A stretch of DNA of 64,000 nt from Chlamydiota bacterium (GCA_021772335.1 JAJFMD010000001.1:1-64000); one strand, 5' to 3'; positions 37,859-48,681 are shown, counted from the stretch's first letter. Notes: generated by a model from the letters alone, not told the origin. Numbers and translations: made by a program.

Positions 37859-39381
37859 ACAAGTTTATTTTACTTTTCTTATTTCTTTTTTCCTCTCTAT
37901 CAGCAATCGAAAAAGACGACGCGGGCAGAGAAGCACTTTATAACAGTCTCGACCCTTTTTCTCTTTCACAGCAAATCTCTTTTTATCAACTCTATCCCGA
38001 TAGCACGCAAGGAGAAAGAGCTATAAAAACAGTTTGGGAACTACTCTACCCCAACCACACTGTTGATCTACCAAAAGATATTCAGCTCCCTATGCTCGAT
38101 CTGCAAGCGATTATTTCTCTAATCACGCGTCAAGGGCATCAACCAACCACAATTTTAACATCTGAGCAGCTCGACTTTATTGAACAGCTCACTGCGCATC
38201 TACCTCACAGACAACTTAAAGGTCACCAGGTGTGGACACGTGAAGAAGTTTTAGAGCTCCCTCCAGAAGAAATTGATATTGCGCGCGGCCTTCTACTTTA
38301 TGAGCAAGAGCAAACGCACGATCAAATTCGCCAATACGAAGTGATGCTCGATCTAATGGCATTACAAATACTCCGGCGCTTGCCACCATTTCCCTCTCCA
38401 CTCGATAAAGTACGAGAGATCAATCGCCTCGTGTTTCTTGAAATGGGCTTTCGCTTCCCTCCCCATTCGCTCTACGCCAAAGATGTCGATCTCTACACCT
38501 TTCTCCCCTCCGTACTCGATGGACGTCAAGGTGTCTGTCTCGGTGTCTCGATTATCTATCTCTGTTTAGCACAGCGCTTATCTCTTGATCTTGAAATCAT
38601 CACACCACCAGGCCATATCTACATCCGCCATAACGATGGAGAAACAATCACCAATATCGAAACGACCGCCCGCGGCATCAACATGCCTTGTGAGACCTAT
38701 CTCGGTATTAACACACGCAAACTCCAGCTACGCAACCAGAAAGAAGTGATCGGCATGGCCTTTTTCAACCAAGCTGCTGTTTATTGGGGTCGTGAAGAGC
38801 ATGCAATGGCAGTCAAGCTCTATGAAAAAGCGCGTCTTTTTATACCCGATGATCCTCTGATCAAAATGTTTCTCGGCTTTAACTACCTATTTCTTGGCAA
38901 AAAATCAGAAGGAAAAAATCTACTTAAAAGTCTACGTGGATATCTCGATGACACCTCAGTCTCTCCCGACGGCATGGTCGATGATTACTTAACAGGCAGA
39001 GTCAACGAAGATGGCCTCAAAGCGATCTTCCAACATGTTGACTCAACGCGTGAGTCAATTATTGAAAAACAAGAAACCCTAAAAAAAATCCTCACACGAT
39101 ATCCAAAATTTCGAGCAGGGATTATGCAACTTGCAACAACTTGGATGCAACTCGGTCGTAGCAAAGAAGCTCTTGCCCTTTTAGAGCGCCACCACCAGCT
39201 TGATCCCCATGATGCCACTGTTGAATACTACCTCGCTATCCTCTCCATGCAACGGATCGACTACAACAAAGCGTGGAACCACCTCAAAAACAGTGAGAAA
39301 ATTGCTGCCGAGCGCGATCACTACCCAGTCGCCCTGCGTTCCTTGCGCCAATCAATCCGTCAATCTTCACCCGAGCCTTAA
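37855..39381 (+). CDS. Secreted SirB1/transglutaminase-like protein with TPR repeats
   Basis: 508 residues. A signal peptide (MNKFILLFLFLFSSLSA) is followed by a SirB1-type transglutaminase-like domain at ~170-300. Its key segments are DGRQGVCLGVSIIYLCLAQR with the presumed catalytic Cys and PPGHIYIR with the His. Tetratricopeptide-like repeats follow from ~300 to the C-terminus (AAVYWGREEHAMAVKLYEKA, and WMQLGRSKEALALLERHHQL). Enzymatic activity is not proven for this family. Located outside the cytosol. It overlaps malQ by four bases and is the last gene before clpB. Confidence 0.82.
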   Translation: MNKFILLFLFLFSSLSAIEKDDAGREALYNSLDPFSLSQQISFYQLYPDSTQGERAIKTVWELLYPNHTVDLPKDIQLPMLDLQAIISLITRQGHQPTTILTSEQLDFIEQLTAHLPHRQLKGHQVWTREEVLELPPEEIDIARGLLLYEQEQTHDQIRQYEVMLDLMALQILRRLPPFPSPLDKVREINRLVFLEMGFRFPPHSLYAKDVDLYTFLPSVLDGRQGVCLGVSIIYLCLAQRLSLDLEIITPPGHIYIRHNDGETITNIETTARGINMPCETYLGINTRKLQLRNQKEVIGMAFFNQAAVYWGREEHAMAVKLYEKARLFIPDDPLIKMFLGFNYLFLGKKSEGKNLLKSLRGYLDDTSVSPDGMVDDYLTGRVNEDGLKAIFQHVDSTRESIIEKQETLKKILTRYPKFRAGIMQLATTWMQLGRSKEALALLERHHQLDPHDATVEYYLAILSMQRIDYNKAWNHLKNSEKIAAERDHYPVALRSLRQSIRQSSPEP

Positions 39382-39391
39382 AATCCACCGA

Positions 39392-39420
39392 TTGGAGAAA
39401 AATCCCCTATCGATTATAAT
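39392..39420 (+). promoter_or_regulatory. Promoter for clpB
   Basis: A perfect TATAAT (39415-39420) lies 17 bases after TTGGAG (39392-39397), about 65 bases before the clpB ATG. No CIRCE inverted repeat is visible, so HrcA control, used for some chlamydial chaperone genes, is not supported here. Confidence 0.5.
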
Positions 39421-39484
39421 AGCCTTGGGTCGGTGTTAATAAAGTATAGAAAAATGCATTTCCCGGCCAATAAGGAGATGTCTT

Positions 39485-42073
39485 ATGGATCAACAATTTA
39501 CAGATTCTGTATCAAGTGCTTTGCAACAAGCAGTAGCTGATGCGACAAATGCAAAACATACCGAAATTACTGAAAACCACTTACTACTCTCTTGTCTGTT
39601 GCAATCTGACGGCTATTTTCAAACATTTTTTTTAAAAAACGATCTCCCCTTCGATCGATTAATCGATATAATAAAAAACACCCTTGCTAAACAAGCGACC
39701 TATGAAAAACCTAATCAAACCCCTTTTCCAAGCAAAGGGCTTCAACAATTGATCTTCAATGCGCAACAACTCGCTAAAAAAATGCAGGACGATTATGTCG
39801 CTAGTGATCACTTATTATTAGCATTTTGGCAAAACCCTTCAGACCTCTTTAAGAACTATTTATCACAAATTTCCCTATCAGCTAAAGATGTCGAAGCACA
39901 AATCAAAACGATTCGCGGTACACACCGCATGGACTCTCCTTCGAGTGAAAGTGCGATACAAGCCTTAGAAAAATATTGCAAAAACCTCACTGTGCTTGCC
40001 AAAGAAGGCAAACTCGACCCCGTCATCGGCCGCGACGATGAGATTCGCCGTACAATTCAAGTACTCTCACGACGCACTAAAAACAATCCCATATTAATTG
40101 GAGAACCCGGCGTTGGTAAGACAGCGATTGCCGAAGGGCTCGCTCAACGCATCGTCCATGAAGACATTCCCGATGCGCTAAAAGACAAAGAACTCTACAC
40201 CCTCGATATGGGCAGCTTAATCGCTGGTACAAAATATCGCGGTGAATTTGAAGAGCGTCTAAAAGGCATTCTTCATGAAATTGAAAACAGCGAAGGACAA
40301 GTCATCCTATTCATCGATGAGGTGCACACTCTTGTTGGTGCAGGGGCAACTGAAGGAGCGATGGATGCAGCAAACTTGCTGAAGCCCGCACTTGCTCGAG
40401 GAACATTGCATTGCATCGGAGCGACAACTCTCAACGAATACAAAAAATATATCGAAAAAGATGCCGCTTTAGAACGGCGCTTTCAACCTATACTCGTTCA
40501 AGAACCCTCCTTAGAAAATGCTATAGCAATCCTTCGCGGATTAAAAGAACGCTACGAAATTTTTCATGGCGTACGAATCACCGAGGAAGCACTTCATGCA
40601 GCAGTCATGCTCTCTCATCGCTATGTATCCGATCGTTTTCTGCCCGACAAAGCAATCGACCTAATTGATGAATCTGCAAGTCTAATCCGCATGCAGCTTG
40701 GCTCTCTTCCACTACCTATCGATACTAAAGAACGAGAACTTAGTACTTTGATCATCGCAAAACAAGCGATGCAAAACGAAGACAGTCCTAGCGCGCGCAC
40801 CGAAGTGCAAAAACTAGATAAACGCATTGCTGAACTTAAAGAACAACTCAATACGATGAAACAGCGGTGGGAAGATGAAAAATCAGTGATCAACTCTCTT
40901 AAAGACAAGAAGAATGCTTTAGAAAACTTACGATTTAAAGAGGAAGAAGCAGAGCGCAGCGGCAATTACAATCAAGTTGCTGAAATCCGCTATAGTCAAA
41001 TCCCTGCACTACAAAAAGAAATTGAAGAGGCTCAAAAAAAACTTGATATACTTGAAAATCGCCTTCTCAAAGAAGAAGTTGATGAACAACTCATCGCACA
41101 AATCGTCTCCAAATCAACAGGCATCCCAGTAGATAAAATGCTCGCGACCGAAGTAGAAAAACTGCTTAATCTGGAAAATATTCTCGGTCAACGTGTGATT
41201 GGACAACCTTTTGCAATCAGCGCAGTTAGTGATGCCATTCGCCGCTCTCGCTCAGGATTGAGCGATCCCAACCGCCCAATTGGAGTCTTTCTCTTTGTGG
41301 GCCCCACCGGAGTTGGAAAAACTGAACTCGCCAAATCACTCGCAACAGAACTCTTTGACAAAGAAGAAGCGATTATCCGCCTCGATATGTCAGAATATAT
41401 GGAAAAACATAGCGTTGCAAAACTGATCGGCTCTCCTCCAGGATACATTGGTCATGAAGAAGGGGGGCAACTAACCGAAGCCCTTCGCCGTAAACCTTAT
41501 TCAATCGTACTGTTCGATGAAATTGAAAAAGCGCACCCCGAGGTGTTTAATATACTCTTACAAATCTTCGATGATGGCAGACTCAGCGACAGCAAAGGAC
41601 GTACCGTCAACTGCAAAAACGCTCTTTTCATTATGACCTCAAATCTCGGATCTCATCAACTTCTCGAAAAATTGCCGAATAAGCGTGCAAATATGACACA
41701 AGAGCGCATTCTCGATATTGTTGATCCCGAAATAAAAAAACATTTCCGCCCCGAGTTTATTAACCGTCTTGACGACATCCTCCCTTTCCTTCCCCTTCAA
41801 GAAGAAGATATGCAGCACATTGTCAACATTCACCTCGGCCAGCTTAAAAATCGTCTCAAAGAGCGCAGTATCGATGTGAACTTTCAACCATCACTAATTG
41901 AATACCTCGCCCATGAAGGCTATGATCCGATCTACGGCGCCAGACCTCTTAAACGATTGATCCAACAAAAAGTGACTAACCCCCTTTCAAGGGCATTACT
42001 TAAAGGAGAAATTAGCAGTGAAAAAACAGTCAATGTTGACTTTGCCAAATCTGAAGGATGTGTGACGTTTTAA
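39485..42073 (+). CDS. clpB: ATP-dependent disaggregase ClpB
   Basis: Hexameric AAA+ chaperone that pulls proteins out of aggregates with the DnaK system. 862 residues: Clp N-domain repeats (1-~145), first AAA module with GEPGVGKT and [13 protein letters not shown], the coiled-coil middle domain (~410-520, [16 protein letters not shown]) that marks ClpB rather than ClpA, and a second AAA module with [15 protein letters not shown] and [12 protein letters not shown]. No ClpP-binding loop is expected. AAGGAG lies 6 bases before the ATG. Confidence 0.97.
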   Translation: MDQQFTDSVSSALQQAVADATNAKHTEITENHLLLSCLLQSDGYFQTFFLKNDLPFDRLIDIIKNTLAKQATYEKPNQTPFPSKGLQQLIFNAQQLAKKMQDDYVASDHLLLAFWQNPSDLFKNYLSQISLSAKDVEAQIKTIRGTHRMDSPSSESAIQALEKYCKNLTVLAKEGKLDPVIGRDDEIRRTIQVLSRRTKNNPILIGEPGVGKTAIAEGLAQRIVHEDIPDALKDKELYTLDMGSLIAGTKYRGEFEERLKGILHEIENSEGQVILFIDEVHTLVGAGATEGAMDAANLLKPALARGTLHCIGATTLNEYKKYIEKDAALERRFQPILVQEPSLENAIAILRGLKERYEIFHGVRITEEALHAAVMLSHRYVSDRFLPDKAIDLIDESASLIRMQLGSLPLPIDTKERELSTLIIAKQAMQNEDSPSARTEVQKLDKRIAELKEQLNTMKQRWEDEKSVINSLKDKKNALENLRFKEEEAERSGNYNQVAEIRYSQIPALQKEIEEAQKKLDILENRLLKEEVDEQLIAQIVSKSTGIPVDKMLATEVEKLLNLENILGQRVIGQPFAISAVSDAIRRSRSGLSDPNRPIGVFLFVGPTGVGKTELAKSLATELFDKEEAIIRLDMSEYMEKHSVAKLIGSPPGYIGHEEGGQLTEALRRKPYSIVLFDEIEKAHPEVFNILLQIFDDGRLSDSKGRTVNCKNALFIMTSNLGSHQLLEKLPNKRANMTQERILDIVDPEIKKHFRPEFINRLDDILPFLPLQEEDMQHIVNIHLGQLKNRLKERSIDVNFQPSLIEYLAHEGYDPIYGARPLKRLIQQKVTNPLSRALLKGEISSEKTVNVDFAKSEGCVTF

Positions 42074-42204
42074 TTTGATCTGCAAAGGCAACCTTTTGTG
42101 AAACTAAGAGCATACAAAGTATGATTCTCCGCAGACAATAAAATATCTTCACCCTCGTTTCAATGGTGAAAATCTCCGTGGTGATACAAAAATGGTCAGA
42201 TTGA

Positions 42205-42615
42205 CTAGCGTAAGTATTCTTTGAACTGCTGTTGAAGAGAGCTTGGAACAACCTCTTCAATCCCAGCACGGTCGTACATTAAGAAATAGGTGCACGCTAT
42301 CATCGTACCCATTGATGGACTAAATAAAGCAACAAGCAGGGAGATTCCACACATTGCACTACGACGTAGATTTAAAAATCTTTTTTGCACGCTTTTCTTA
42401 AGAGCAGGAACTGTAAACCAGGTCAAGAGCATCAAAACACCCTCACCGAGCAGAAAAGCAATCGAGTACACAGCCCATAAAAGATCCGCGATTAAAAGAA
42501 CGAGGAAAAAGCTGCGCGCTCCTAAAGAAGAGAGCAAACGCCCTTTCTCTACCGGTTTTTGCAACGGTTCTTCAATCGATTCGCTTTTCTCTTCATACAG
42601 GTCGTAGATCGCCAT
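42205..42615 (-). CDS. Small integral membrane protein, unknown
   Basis: Not recognised. 136 residues from the ATG at 42615, which has AGGAG seven bases upstream; an ATG six bases earlier is too close to the same site. A polar acidic N-terminus (MAIYDLYEEKSESIEEPLQK) is followed by hydrophobic helices at roughly 36-65 and 85-115. The pattern of paired hydrophobic segments with polar ends resembles chlamydial inclusion-membrane proteins, but the pairing is too loosely spaced to claim this. It lies alone between clpB and rpmB on the opposite strand. Confidence 0.6.
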   Translation of the reverse strand: MAIYDLYEEKSESIEEPLQKPVEKGRLLSSLGARSFFLVLLIADLLWAVYSIAFLLGEGVLMLLTWFTVPALKKSVQKRFLNLRRSAMCGISLLVALFSPSMGTMIACTYFLMYDRAGIEEVVPSSLQQQFKEYLR

Positions 42616-42807
42616 GCACATGCTCCTATAAACTATGCATCAGGTATACAGGGATGCGAAAAAAAAGTTTAGTTCAATTTTTTTCTTCACACCATTTTGT
42701 GTACCGAGAACATCTTCAGTTCTTAAGATTGGACTTACCATAGCGGATAATTCTTGTTCAATAACAAATCTTATGCTAGATTATTTCAATCAAAAAGGAG
42801 AATCCCA

Positions 42808-43083
42808 ATGGCTAGACAGTGTCAGGTTACAGGTAAAAAAGGCGCAACAGGTAACAAATACACCTATCGCGGTATCGCAAAGAAGAAAAAAGGCATCGGC
42901 CTTAAAATCACTGGTATCAAGCGTCGCCGTTTTCTCCCTAACCTAATGAAAAAAAGATTTTGGTTTGGAGAAGAAAAGCGTTTTATCACTCTACGACTCA
43001 CTCCACAAGGTATGCGCACAATTGATAAGAATGGATTGGCAACAGTCGTTCAAGAAATGCGCGCTGCGGGCGAGAAAATCTAA
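42808..43083 (+). CDS. rpmB: 50S ribosomal protein L28
   Basis: 91 residues starting [20 protein letters not shown], with the L28 C-terminal [20 protein letters not shown] and IDKNGLATV. The frame is open upstream to 42754, but AAAGGAG (42794-42800) fixes the ATG at 42808. The only Cys in the start region is CQVTG, so this is the zinc-free form. The next gene starts inside it in another frame. I recall a phospholipase D-like gene close to rpmB in Chlamydia as well. Confidence 0.95.
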   Translation: MARQCQVTGKKGATGNKYTYRGIAKKKKGIGLKITGIKRRRFLPNLMKKRFWFGEEKRFITLRLTPQGMRTIDKNGLATVVQEMRAAGEKI

Positions 43084-44053
43084 GGGTTTTCTCCCTCTTA
43101 TCCTTCTCAGTGCAGTTTTATTCGATATTTATGTCGTTACTAGCACCGTTTCACCCACCCTACCCTCTCAAAAAAATCCTATAGTATTTTACTCAAATCA
43201 AAAAAATACCAACCTCAAACAACTCTATATTTCCGCTATTAAACGAGCTAAAAAAAGTTTTTACATCAAAACTTATGGAATCTCCGATCCTGCAATTATC
43301 AAAACACTTCGAACTCGCACTCAAAACGGAGCTCAAGGCACTGTACTCTATGATGCTTCTGCATCAACAGCACTAAATCGCTACAACCATCCCAACCTCA
43401 TCTGTGCTCCTCAAAAAAGCCGCGGCTTAATGCATCAAAAAATTGTTATGCTCGACGAGCAAACCACGCTACTTGGCTCGACCAATCTCACAACTCAATC
43501 CCTGCGCATGCATGCCAATCTGACAATAGGCCTTTTCAGTCCCACCCTCGCATCCTTCTTACTTAATCCCCCTTCTAATAGATGTGACTTTACTCTAAAC
43601 ACTCAAAAAGCAACTCTCCATCTGCTCCCCAGTAAAGATGCACTTGCCGAACTACTAACCCTTCTTAACAGAGCCCAATCCACCATATATGTCGCAATGT
43701 TCACTTTTACACACCCAGAGCTCATCGCAGCTCTTATCTCTGCTAAACAGCGCGGCGTCACAGTGAAAATCGCGCTTGATCGCTCCTCTTCCTACGGAGC
43801 AAGCAAAAAAGCTCTCGCTTCTATGAAAGAACATGGCATTCCAGTTAAGGTCAATCGTGGCGCGGAGCTTCTCCACCACAAATGGGCACTAATTGATCAT
43901 AAAATTTTAGCAATAGGGTCGGCAAACTGGACAAAAGCCGCTTTTAAAAAGAACGAAGATTGTTTATTATTGCTCTATGACTTAAACAAGCAACAACAAC
44001 ACTTTTTAAATACCCTTTGGAAAACACTCGAATACGAGGCACAAGAGAGTTAA
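43031..44053 (+). CDS. Phospholipase D-superfamily protein with N-terminal anchor
   Basis: Two HKD motifs are present and well spaced: [20 protein letters not shown] and [20 protein letters not shown]. That gives the two-lobed PLD fold used by phospholipases, cardiolipin synthases and nucleases. The N-terminus, a basic stretch ([11 protein letters not shown]) then a hydrophobic helix ([18 protein letters not shown]), is a signal or anchor. The ATG at 43031 lies inside rpmB in another frame (53-base overlap); upstream codons to 42965 merely continue the open frame. Chlamydial PLD-like proteins are numerous; the substrate here is unknown. Confidence 0.85.
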   Translation: MDWQQSFKKCALRARKSKGFLPLILLSAVLFDIYVVTSTVSPTLPSQKNPIVFYSNQKNTNLKQLYISAIKRAKKSFYIKTYGISDPAIIKTLRTRTQNGAQGTVLYDASASTALNRYNHPNLICAPQKSRGLMHQKIVMLDEQTTLLGSTNLTTQSLRMHANLTIGLFSPTLASFLLNPPSNRCDFTLNTQKATLHLLPSKDALAELLTLLNRAQSTIYVAMFTFTHPELIAALISAKQRGVTVKIALDRSSSYGASKKALASMKEHGIPVKVNRGAELLHHKWALIDHKILAIGSANWTKAAFKKNEDCLLLLYDLNKQQQHFLNTLWKTLEYEAQES

Positions 44054-44054
44054 A

Positions 44055-44654
44055 ATGATAAGCATTTGGTCACTTTCCTTTTCCCTATTCCTCTTAATGG
44101 ACTCTATTGGCAATGTTCCCATCTTTATTTCTGTCCTAAAAAAAATTGAGCCAAAAAGACAACGTAAAATCATCTTTCGCGAACTGCTCATTGCTCTTGT
44201 GATCCTTATTATTTTCCATTTTATTGGGGAAGGAATCCTCACTCTTCTCGGCATTGGACAACACACTGTAATGATCGCCGGAGGTATCATCCTCTTTCTC
44301 ATTGCAATCCGCATGATCTTCCCCAGCGGACACAAATACGAAGAGGGTTTAGTCTCAAGCGAACCCTTTATTGTTCCTCTTGCGATTCCTCTCATTGCCG
44401 GTCCTGCAGCTCTTGCCGCTGTCATGCTCTATTCAAGCCAAGAGAGTAGCGGAATTGTCATCGGCGCAATTTGTATCGCATGGGTAGCATCGACTCTTGT
44501 CTTACTTAGCTCAACATATCTCGCAAAAGCACTTGGCATGCGCGGGATGATCGCCCTCGAGCGGCTGATGGGTTTAATATTAACAATGATCGCCATTCAA
44601 ATGCTCGTTGAAGGAATCGATCTGTTTATCATCCAGCACCTCCCCCTTAAATGA
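44055..44654 (+). CDS. MarC-family integral membrane protein
   Basis: 199 residues with about six membrane helices and the MarC/YhgN pattern: FLLMDSIGNVPIFISVLKKI near the start, GGIILFLIAIRMIF, and FIVPLAIPLIAGPAALAAVM mid-protein with the small-residue PLAIPLIAGP motif. Transport function is unproven in the family. It starts two bases after the PLD gene and overlaps truA by four bases. In Chlamydia a MarC gene lies beside map, here two genes away. Confidence 0.88.
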   Translation: MISIWSLSFSLFLLMDSIGNVPIFISVLKKIEPKRQRKIIFRELLIALVILIIFHFIGEGILTLLGIGQHTVMIAGGIILFLIAIRMIFPSGHKYEEGLVSSEPFIVPLAIPLIAGPAALAAVMLYSSQESSGIVIGAICIAWVASTLVLLSSTYLAKALGMRGMIALERLMGLILTMIAIQMLVEGIDLFIIQHLPLK

Positions 44655-45385
44655 AAAACTACAAACTGATCATCGCCTATGATGGCACCGATTTCCTTGG
44701 CTGGCAAAAAACAAAAGACGGACCTAGTATTGAAGCTTCTGTTCAAGCCCCATTAGAAAAAATCCTTCAAGATAAAATCACCCTGCAAGCTGCTAGTCGA
44801 ACAGATCGCGGAGTTCATGCTGAAAATCAAGTGCTTAATTTCTTCACCAAAAAAAATCTGCCCTCAGATCCCCTCTACACACTTAACCGCCTCCTTCCCC
44901 CATCAATATCAATAAAAAAAATCGAAGAAGTTCCTCCCTCTTTCCATCCAACAGTTGATGCCAAAGGAAAAGAATATCTCTACCGCATCGCAACAAAGCG
45001 CCATCACCTCCCCTTCGATCGCAATTTCTGCTGGTTCTATCCTTATGACCTCGATATTAGCTCAATGCGCACAGCAGCTGATCACCTTATTGGCACCCAT
45101 GACTTTTCCTCTTTTTGCAATATGATCACCATTCAATCCGATGAAAAAACACGCACGATAGAAAACATCACCATCGACACCTCCCAACATCAAATCCTTA
45201 TCACGATTCGCGGCCATAGCTTCCTCTATAAAATGGTGCGCAATATTGTTGGCACGCTCGCTTATGTGGGCTGCGGCAAACTCTCTTCTGACTCTGTCAA
45301 ATCAATCCTTCTGTCCAAAGATCGCCGCTATGCCGGCATCACCGCCCCTGCTCAAGGCCTCACCCTAAAAAAAATTATTTATTGA
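44651..45385 (+). CDS. truA: tRNA pseudouridine synthase A
   Basis: Modifies positions 38-40 of the tRNA anticodon arm. 244 residues. The catalytic Asp lies in AASRTDRGVHAENQV; also seen are YDGTDFLGWQ at the N-terminus, KEYLYRI, HDFSSFCN and the C-terminal GHSFLYKMVRNIVGTL. Overlaps the MarC gene by four bases, closing a small operon from rpmB. Confidence 0.95.
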   Translation: MKNYKLIIAYDGTDFLGWQKTKDGPSIEASVQAPLEKILQDKITLQAASRTDRGVHAENQVLNFFTKKNLPSDPLYTLNRLLPPSISIKKIEEVPPSFHPTVDAKGKEYLYRIATKRHHLPFDRNFCWFYPYDLDISSMRTAADHLIGTHDFSSFCNMITIQSDEKTRTIENITIDTSQHQILITIRGHSFLYKMVRNIVGTLAYVGCGKLSSDSVKSILLSKDRRYAGITAPAQGLTLKKIIY

Positions 45386-45432
45386 CATCTCTACCTCCTT
45401 TTATTTATCAATGAAAAAAAAGGTAGGTCTCA

Positions 45433-48400
45433 ATGAAAAAGCCGTTATTATTTTGCTTAGCCACATGCACTTCACTCGTCGCTGCAACGCAACCATGTAA
45501 TCCAGGGCCTGGTTCACGCGCTGCAATTGGCTATCGAGGACCTAAAGGCTTAGGCTATGATCATGGCTACGCTACCCTTTCAACTTTTATTTCACCTTCA
45601 GGTGAGCGCCCCTTTCAACCCTTTATCGATCTTAGAGGCCACGTATTTAATGATGGAAAATTGGCGGCAAACGCCGGTCTTGGTGGTCGCTACGCTTGTG
45701 ATAAAGCTATCGTCGGTCTAAACGCTTACTACGATTATCGCGATACCAACCAGCTCGGTTCACAAAACCAAGTGGGTGGTGGTTTTGAACTCCTTTCTAA
45801 GTGGGCTGACCTCCGTATCAATGGCTACGTTCCTGTCGGCAATACCACTGGTAAAGAGTGTCCCTGTTTCGATCACTTTGCTTGCCATTCAGCCTTTGCG
45901 CGCCAAGTTGTCAAAGCTAGCCTTGCTGATATCGATGCAGAAATTGGTTTTTACATTCCTAAACTCAACTACGTCGATCTCTATTTTGCCATTGGCCCCT
46001 ACTATCTCTTTGAAAAAACCGTCTGCGATTACCGTCTCGGTGGTGAATGGGGTGGTAGAGCACGCGTTTCATTAAAAGTCTATGATGGCATTACTCTCGG
46101 TGGAGATGTCACTTACGATCCAATTTTCAACACTAAAGCACAAGGGTGGATCACACTTAGCTTCCCCTTTGGACCTGCAAATAGAGTTCAAAATAGCACA
46201 CGCTTTACAGAAAAATATCCTGCGCCATGCGATGAACCCGCAAGACAATTTGCACGCATGACACAGCCTGTTTATCGCAACGAAATCATCCCTGTTGAAA
46301 ACAAAACCCGTATTTTTGATATCCTCTGCGAATGTTGCTGCCCATCACAAATCTACTTTGTCAACAACTGCAATTGCAATGAGGGCTGCGGAACTTTTGA
46401 AAACCCTTTCACCACCTTAATCGACGCTGAAAACAATTCATGCCCAAGCGATATCATCTATGTCTTCCCTGGTGATGGAACATCAAATGGAATGGATAGT
46501 GGCTTTATCATGAAAGACTGCCAACGTCTAATTAGCTCTGCTGTTCCCTTTGATCTTTGTGATATTTGCATTCCCGCCTGCACACCAGGCAACTTACCTG
46601 TGATTGAAAATCCAAACCGCACATTTACTCTAACCGATCCGCAAACTGGAAGTTCAATAACAGGTGGATTTGGAGTGTTAATGACAGATTGTACTGAAGT
46701 TGCAGGTTTCTGTTTAGATGGCACTAACAAACCAAATGACCAAGAAATAACTACGGGCATTGGTCTTTTTAAAGGAAACTCCTTTATCGTTCGAAATAAT
46801 GTGATTTCTAACTTCTTCGGTTCTGGAATTCTATCAAATGGCTTCACACCTATTGAAAATGGAAACGTTGTGATTAATGGCAATTGCATCAACAACTTAA
46901 AAAGCACACCATCGTTTTTCTCTGGGTCATCTAATGCTATTGGAGGAATATTCCTGATTGCATCAAATTCCACTCTCTCTTTTTGCAATAATACTATTCA
47001 GGATTTAAAAGTTGAATCTGCTGATGATGATGTAGCAATAGGTGCAATTATTGTGCAGACAAACAACTCAAATGTTTCTTTCCGCAATAACTGCTTTAGG
47101 AACTTTTCTACTTCTTCCGTTGATCAGGATTCTGACATTTCTGGCATCATAATAGGATCCAATAATAACAACACATTTTGTGTCCAGGATAATGCCTTCT
47201 TAAATTTCAACGGTTCAAGCATTGGAGAAAATTTATCGGCAGATTGCGAAATTTCAGCTATTTTTATCGCTTCATTAAGTAGCAGCAGTTTAAAAAATGA
47301 TAACTTTGTTATCTGCGGAAACTCTTTCCAAGATTTAACTACTATTACCAGCGGCGACGAGGGTAGTTTAATTGATACTCGTGCGATATTTGCTCGTCAA
47401 ACCGATCTAGTAAATTGCAGTTTAAATATTAGCAATAACTGCTTTAAAACCTTATCAGCTACAAACACAAGCACAACCCCAGGGAGAGCAAACAGTATTG
47501 CTATTGAATTTCAAAATTTAGAAAATACTCCCTCTTTATTTTGTAATAATACCTTTCAAGACATTACAGCAACAATTGATGATCCAGTCTCAGATACTCT
47601 TGCTATTGGAATTCGCATTGATGACATTACCGGCTCCTTCTCTGCTTGCAACAACACATTTCAAGGCCTTACAACAATGAGCACTAACTCAAATTTCGTC
47701 GTAGCAATTTCTTCAGGAATATTTCTAGGCAGAATAAGCGGCTCCTTCTCTGCTTGCAATAATGCTCTTCAAAACATTTCATCAACAATAGATGGCGGCA
47801 CTGTTACAGCTCTTGCTAATGGAATTACCATAGATGTACTAGAAGGTTCATTATCTGTTTGCAATAACTCGTTTCGAAACTTTACTGCAACAGCTACTGG
47901 CGCATCGATGGGAACTCCAAGTTCTGCTTTAGCCACTGGATTGAGCGGATCTCTTAATCTACCATCTATCAATGACATAGTGATTGCCGGGTCAGCGACC
48001 CTTTGCAGTAACTCCTTTCAAGATTTTGCATCCTCAGCTTCAGGAGGCCGTCATTTAGCTGAAACTTTCGCAGCTCTATTGACGGTTCAAGATGGCAGTC
48101 TAATTGCGAATAATAACTGCATTAATAACTTCTCATCAATGAGTGCAGCGGGAGATTCTCTCTCTACATCAAGAGGGCTTGGTATCTTCTTGGGAAATTC
48201 CACATCGTCTATTTGCAACAACTCTTTTAATCAAATAATCTCTTCATCATCAACAAGCGCTCTAGCTGACGGCATCAACGCACGAACTTCTTCAACATCT
48301 TTGGCTGTTCGCAATAACCGCTTTCAAAATATTTCAGTAAGCGGACCAGGGGGTTTTGCAGATTTAAATCTGGTAGATTCTAATGGATCTAGCACATACT

Positions 48401-48681
48401 GCGTTGAAAATAACACCTTCTCTTCAGTGGCTCAGTTTGTAAAAAATGGTTCCGACTCTCTATGCTTGCGTCTTTTTGATAACACAAGTACATCCACCTA
48501 TAATCTTGGCCTATTAGCAGGAACGCTTAATGTTGAATCTCCTGATTTAACTAACTTACAAGCAGGATTAGAATCGATCAATACAGGGACGGTTTCTATA
48601 GCAGGCGCACCTACAGCAGTACCACTTGGTAGATGCAAATGCTCTGATTACCCTTGCAGTAGCCCTTGTTGCGGTAAGTAA
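45433..48681 (+). CDS. Outer-membrane surface protein: inverse-autotransporter-like barrel plus repeat beta-helix
   Basis: 1082 residues. Signal peptide (MKKPLLFCLATCTSLVAA). Residues ~25-285 follow the intimin/inverse-autotransporter barrel: GLGGRYACDKAIVGLNAYYD, DLRINGYVPVGNT, FAIGPYYLFE, then GGDVTYDPIF and WITLSFPFGP, ending PVYRNEII. Cys-rich segments follow (~305-330, CECCC and CNCNEGCGTFENPF). The rest, ~335-1040, is repeats of 35-60 residues whose cores read C-N-N-(S/T)-F-(Q/R)-(D/N)-(F/I/L), e.g. FCNNTFQDITATI and SVCNNSFRNFTATA, as in right-handed beta-helices. It ends in a Cys-rich tail (CKCSDYPCSSPCC). Likely an exported adhesin whose passenger is held outside by the barrel. Extra Cys residues fit disulfide cross-linking in chlamydial envelopes. 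Confidence 0.82.
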   Translation: MKKPLLFCLATCTSLVAATQPCNPGPGSRAAIGYRGPKGLGYDHGYATLSTFISPSGERPFQPFIDLRGHVFNDGKLAANAGLGGRYACDKAIVGLNAYYDYRDTNQLGSQNQVGGGFELLSKWADLRINGYVPVGNTTGKECPCFDHFACHSAFARQVVKASLADIDAEIGFYIPKLNYVDLYFAIGPYYLFEKTVCDYRLGGEWGGRARVSLKVYDGITLGGDVTYDPIFNTKAQGWITLSFPFGPANRVQNSTRFTEKYPAPCDEPARQFARMTQPVYRNEIIPVENKTRIFDILCECCCPSQIYFVNNCNCNEGCGTFENPFTTLIDAENNSCPSDIIYVFPGDGTSNGMDSGFIMKDCQRLISSAVPFDLCDICIPACTPGNLPVIENPNRTFTLTDPQTGSSITGGFGVLMTDCTEVAGFCLDGTNKPNDQEITTGIGLFKGNSFIVRNNVISNFFGSGILSNGFTPIENGNVVINGNCINNLKSTPSFFSGSSNAIGGIFLIASNSTLSFCNNTIQDLKVESADDDVAIGAIIVQTNNSNVSFRNNCFRNFSTSSVDQDSDISGIIIGSNNNNTFCVQDNAFLNFNGSSIGENLSADCEISAIFIASLSSSSLKNDNFVICGNSFQDLTTITSGDEGSLIDTRAIFARQTDLVNCSLNISNNCFKTLSATNTSTTPGRANSIAIEFQNLENTPSLFCNNTFQDITATIDDPVSDTLAIGIRIDDITGSFSACNNTFQGLTTMSTNSNFVVAISSGIFLGRISGSFSACNNALQNISSTIDGGTVTALANGITIDVLEGSLSVCNNSFRNFTATATGASMGTPSSALATGLSGSLNLPSINDIVIAGSATLCSNSFQDFASSASGGRHLAETFAALLTVQDGSLIANNNCINNFSSMSAAGDSLSTSRGLGIFLGNSTSSICNNSFNQIISSSSTSALADGINARTSSTSLAVRNNRFQNISVSGPGGFADLNLVDSNGSSTYCVENNTFSSVAQFVKNGSDSLCLRLFDNTSTSTYNLGLLAGTLNVESPDLTNLQAGLESINTGTVSIAGAPTAVPLGRCKCSDYPCSSPCCGK

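Noticed and set aside
39382-39484. Heat-shock CIRCE operator before clpB
   Set aside because: The TTAGCACTC-N9-GAGTGCTAA element is absent.
42074-42204. Possible hairpin TTCACC/GGTGAA after clpB
   Set aside because: Only six pairs with an 11-base loop and no T run.
42808-43083. An upstream extension of rpmB to 42754 and of the PLD gene to 42965
   Set aside because: The L28 and PLD proteins start at residues fixed by a ribosome site (L28) or by the hydrophobic anchor (PLD); the upstream codons only keep the frame open.
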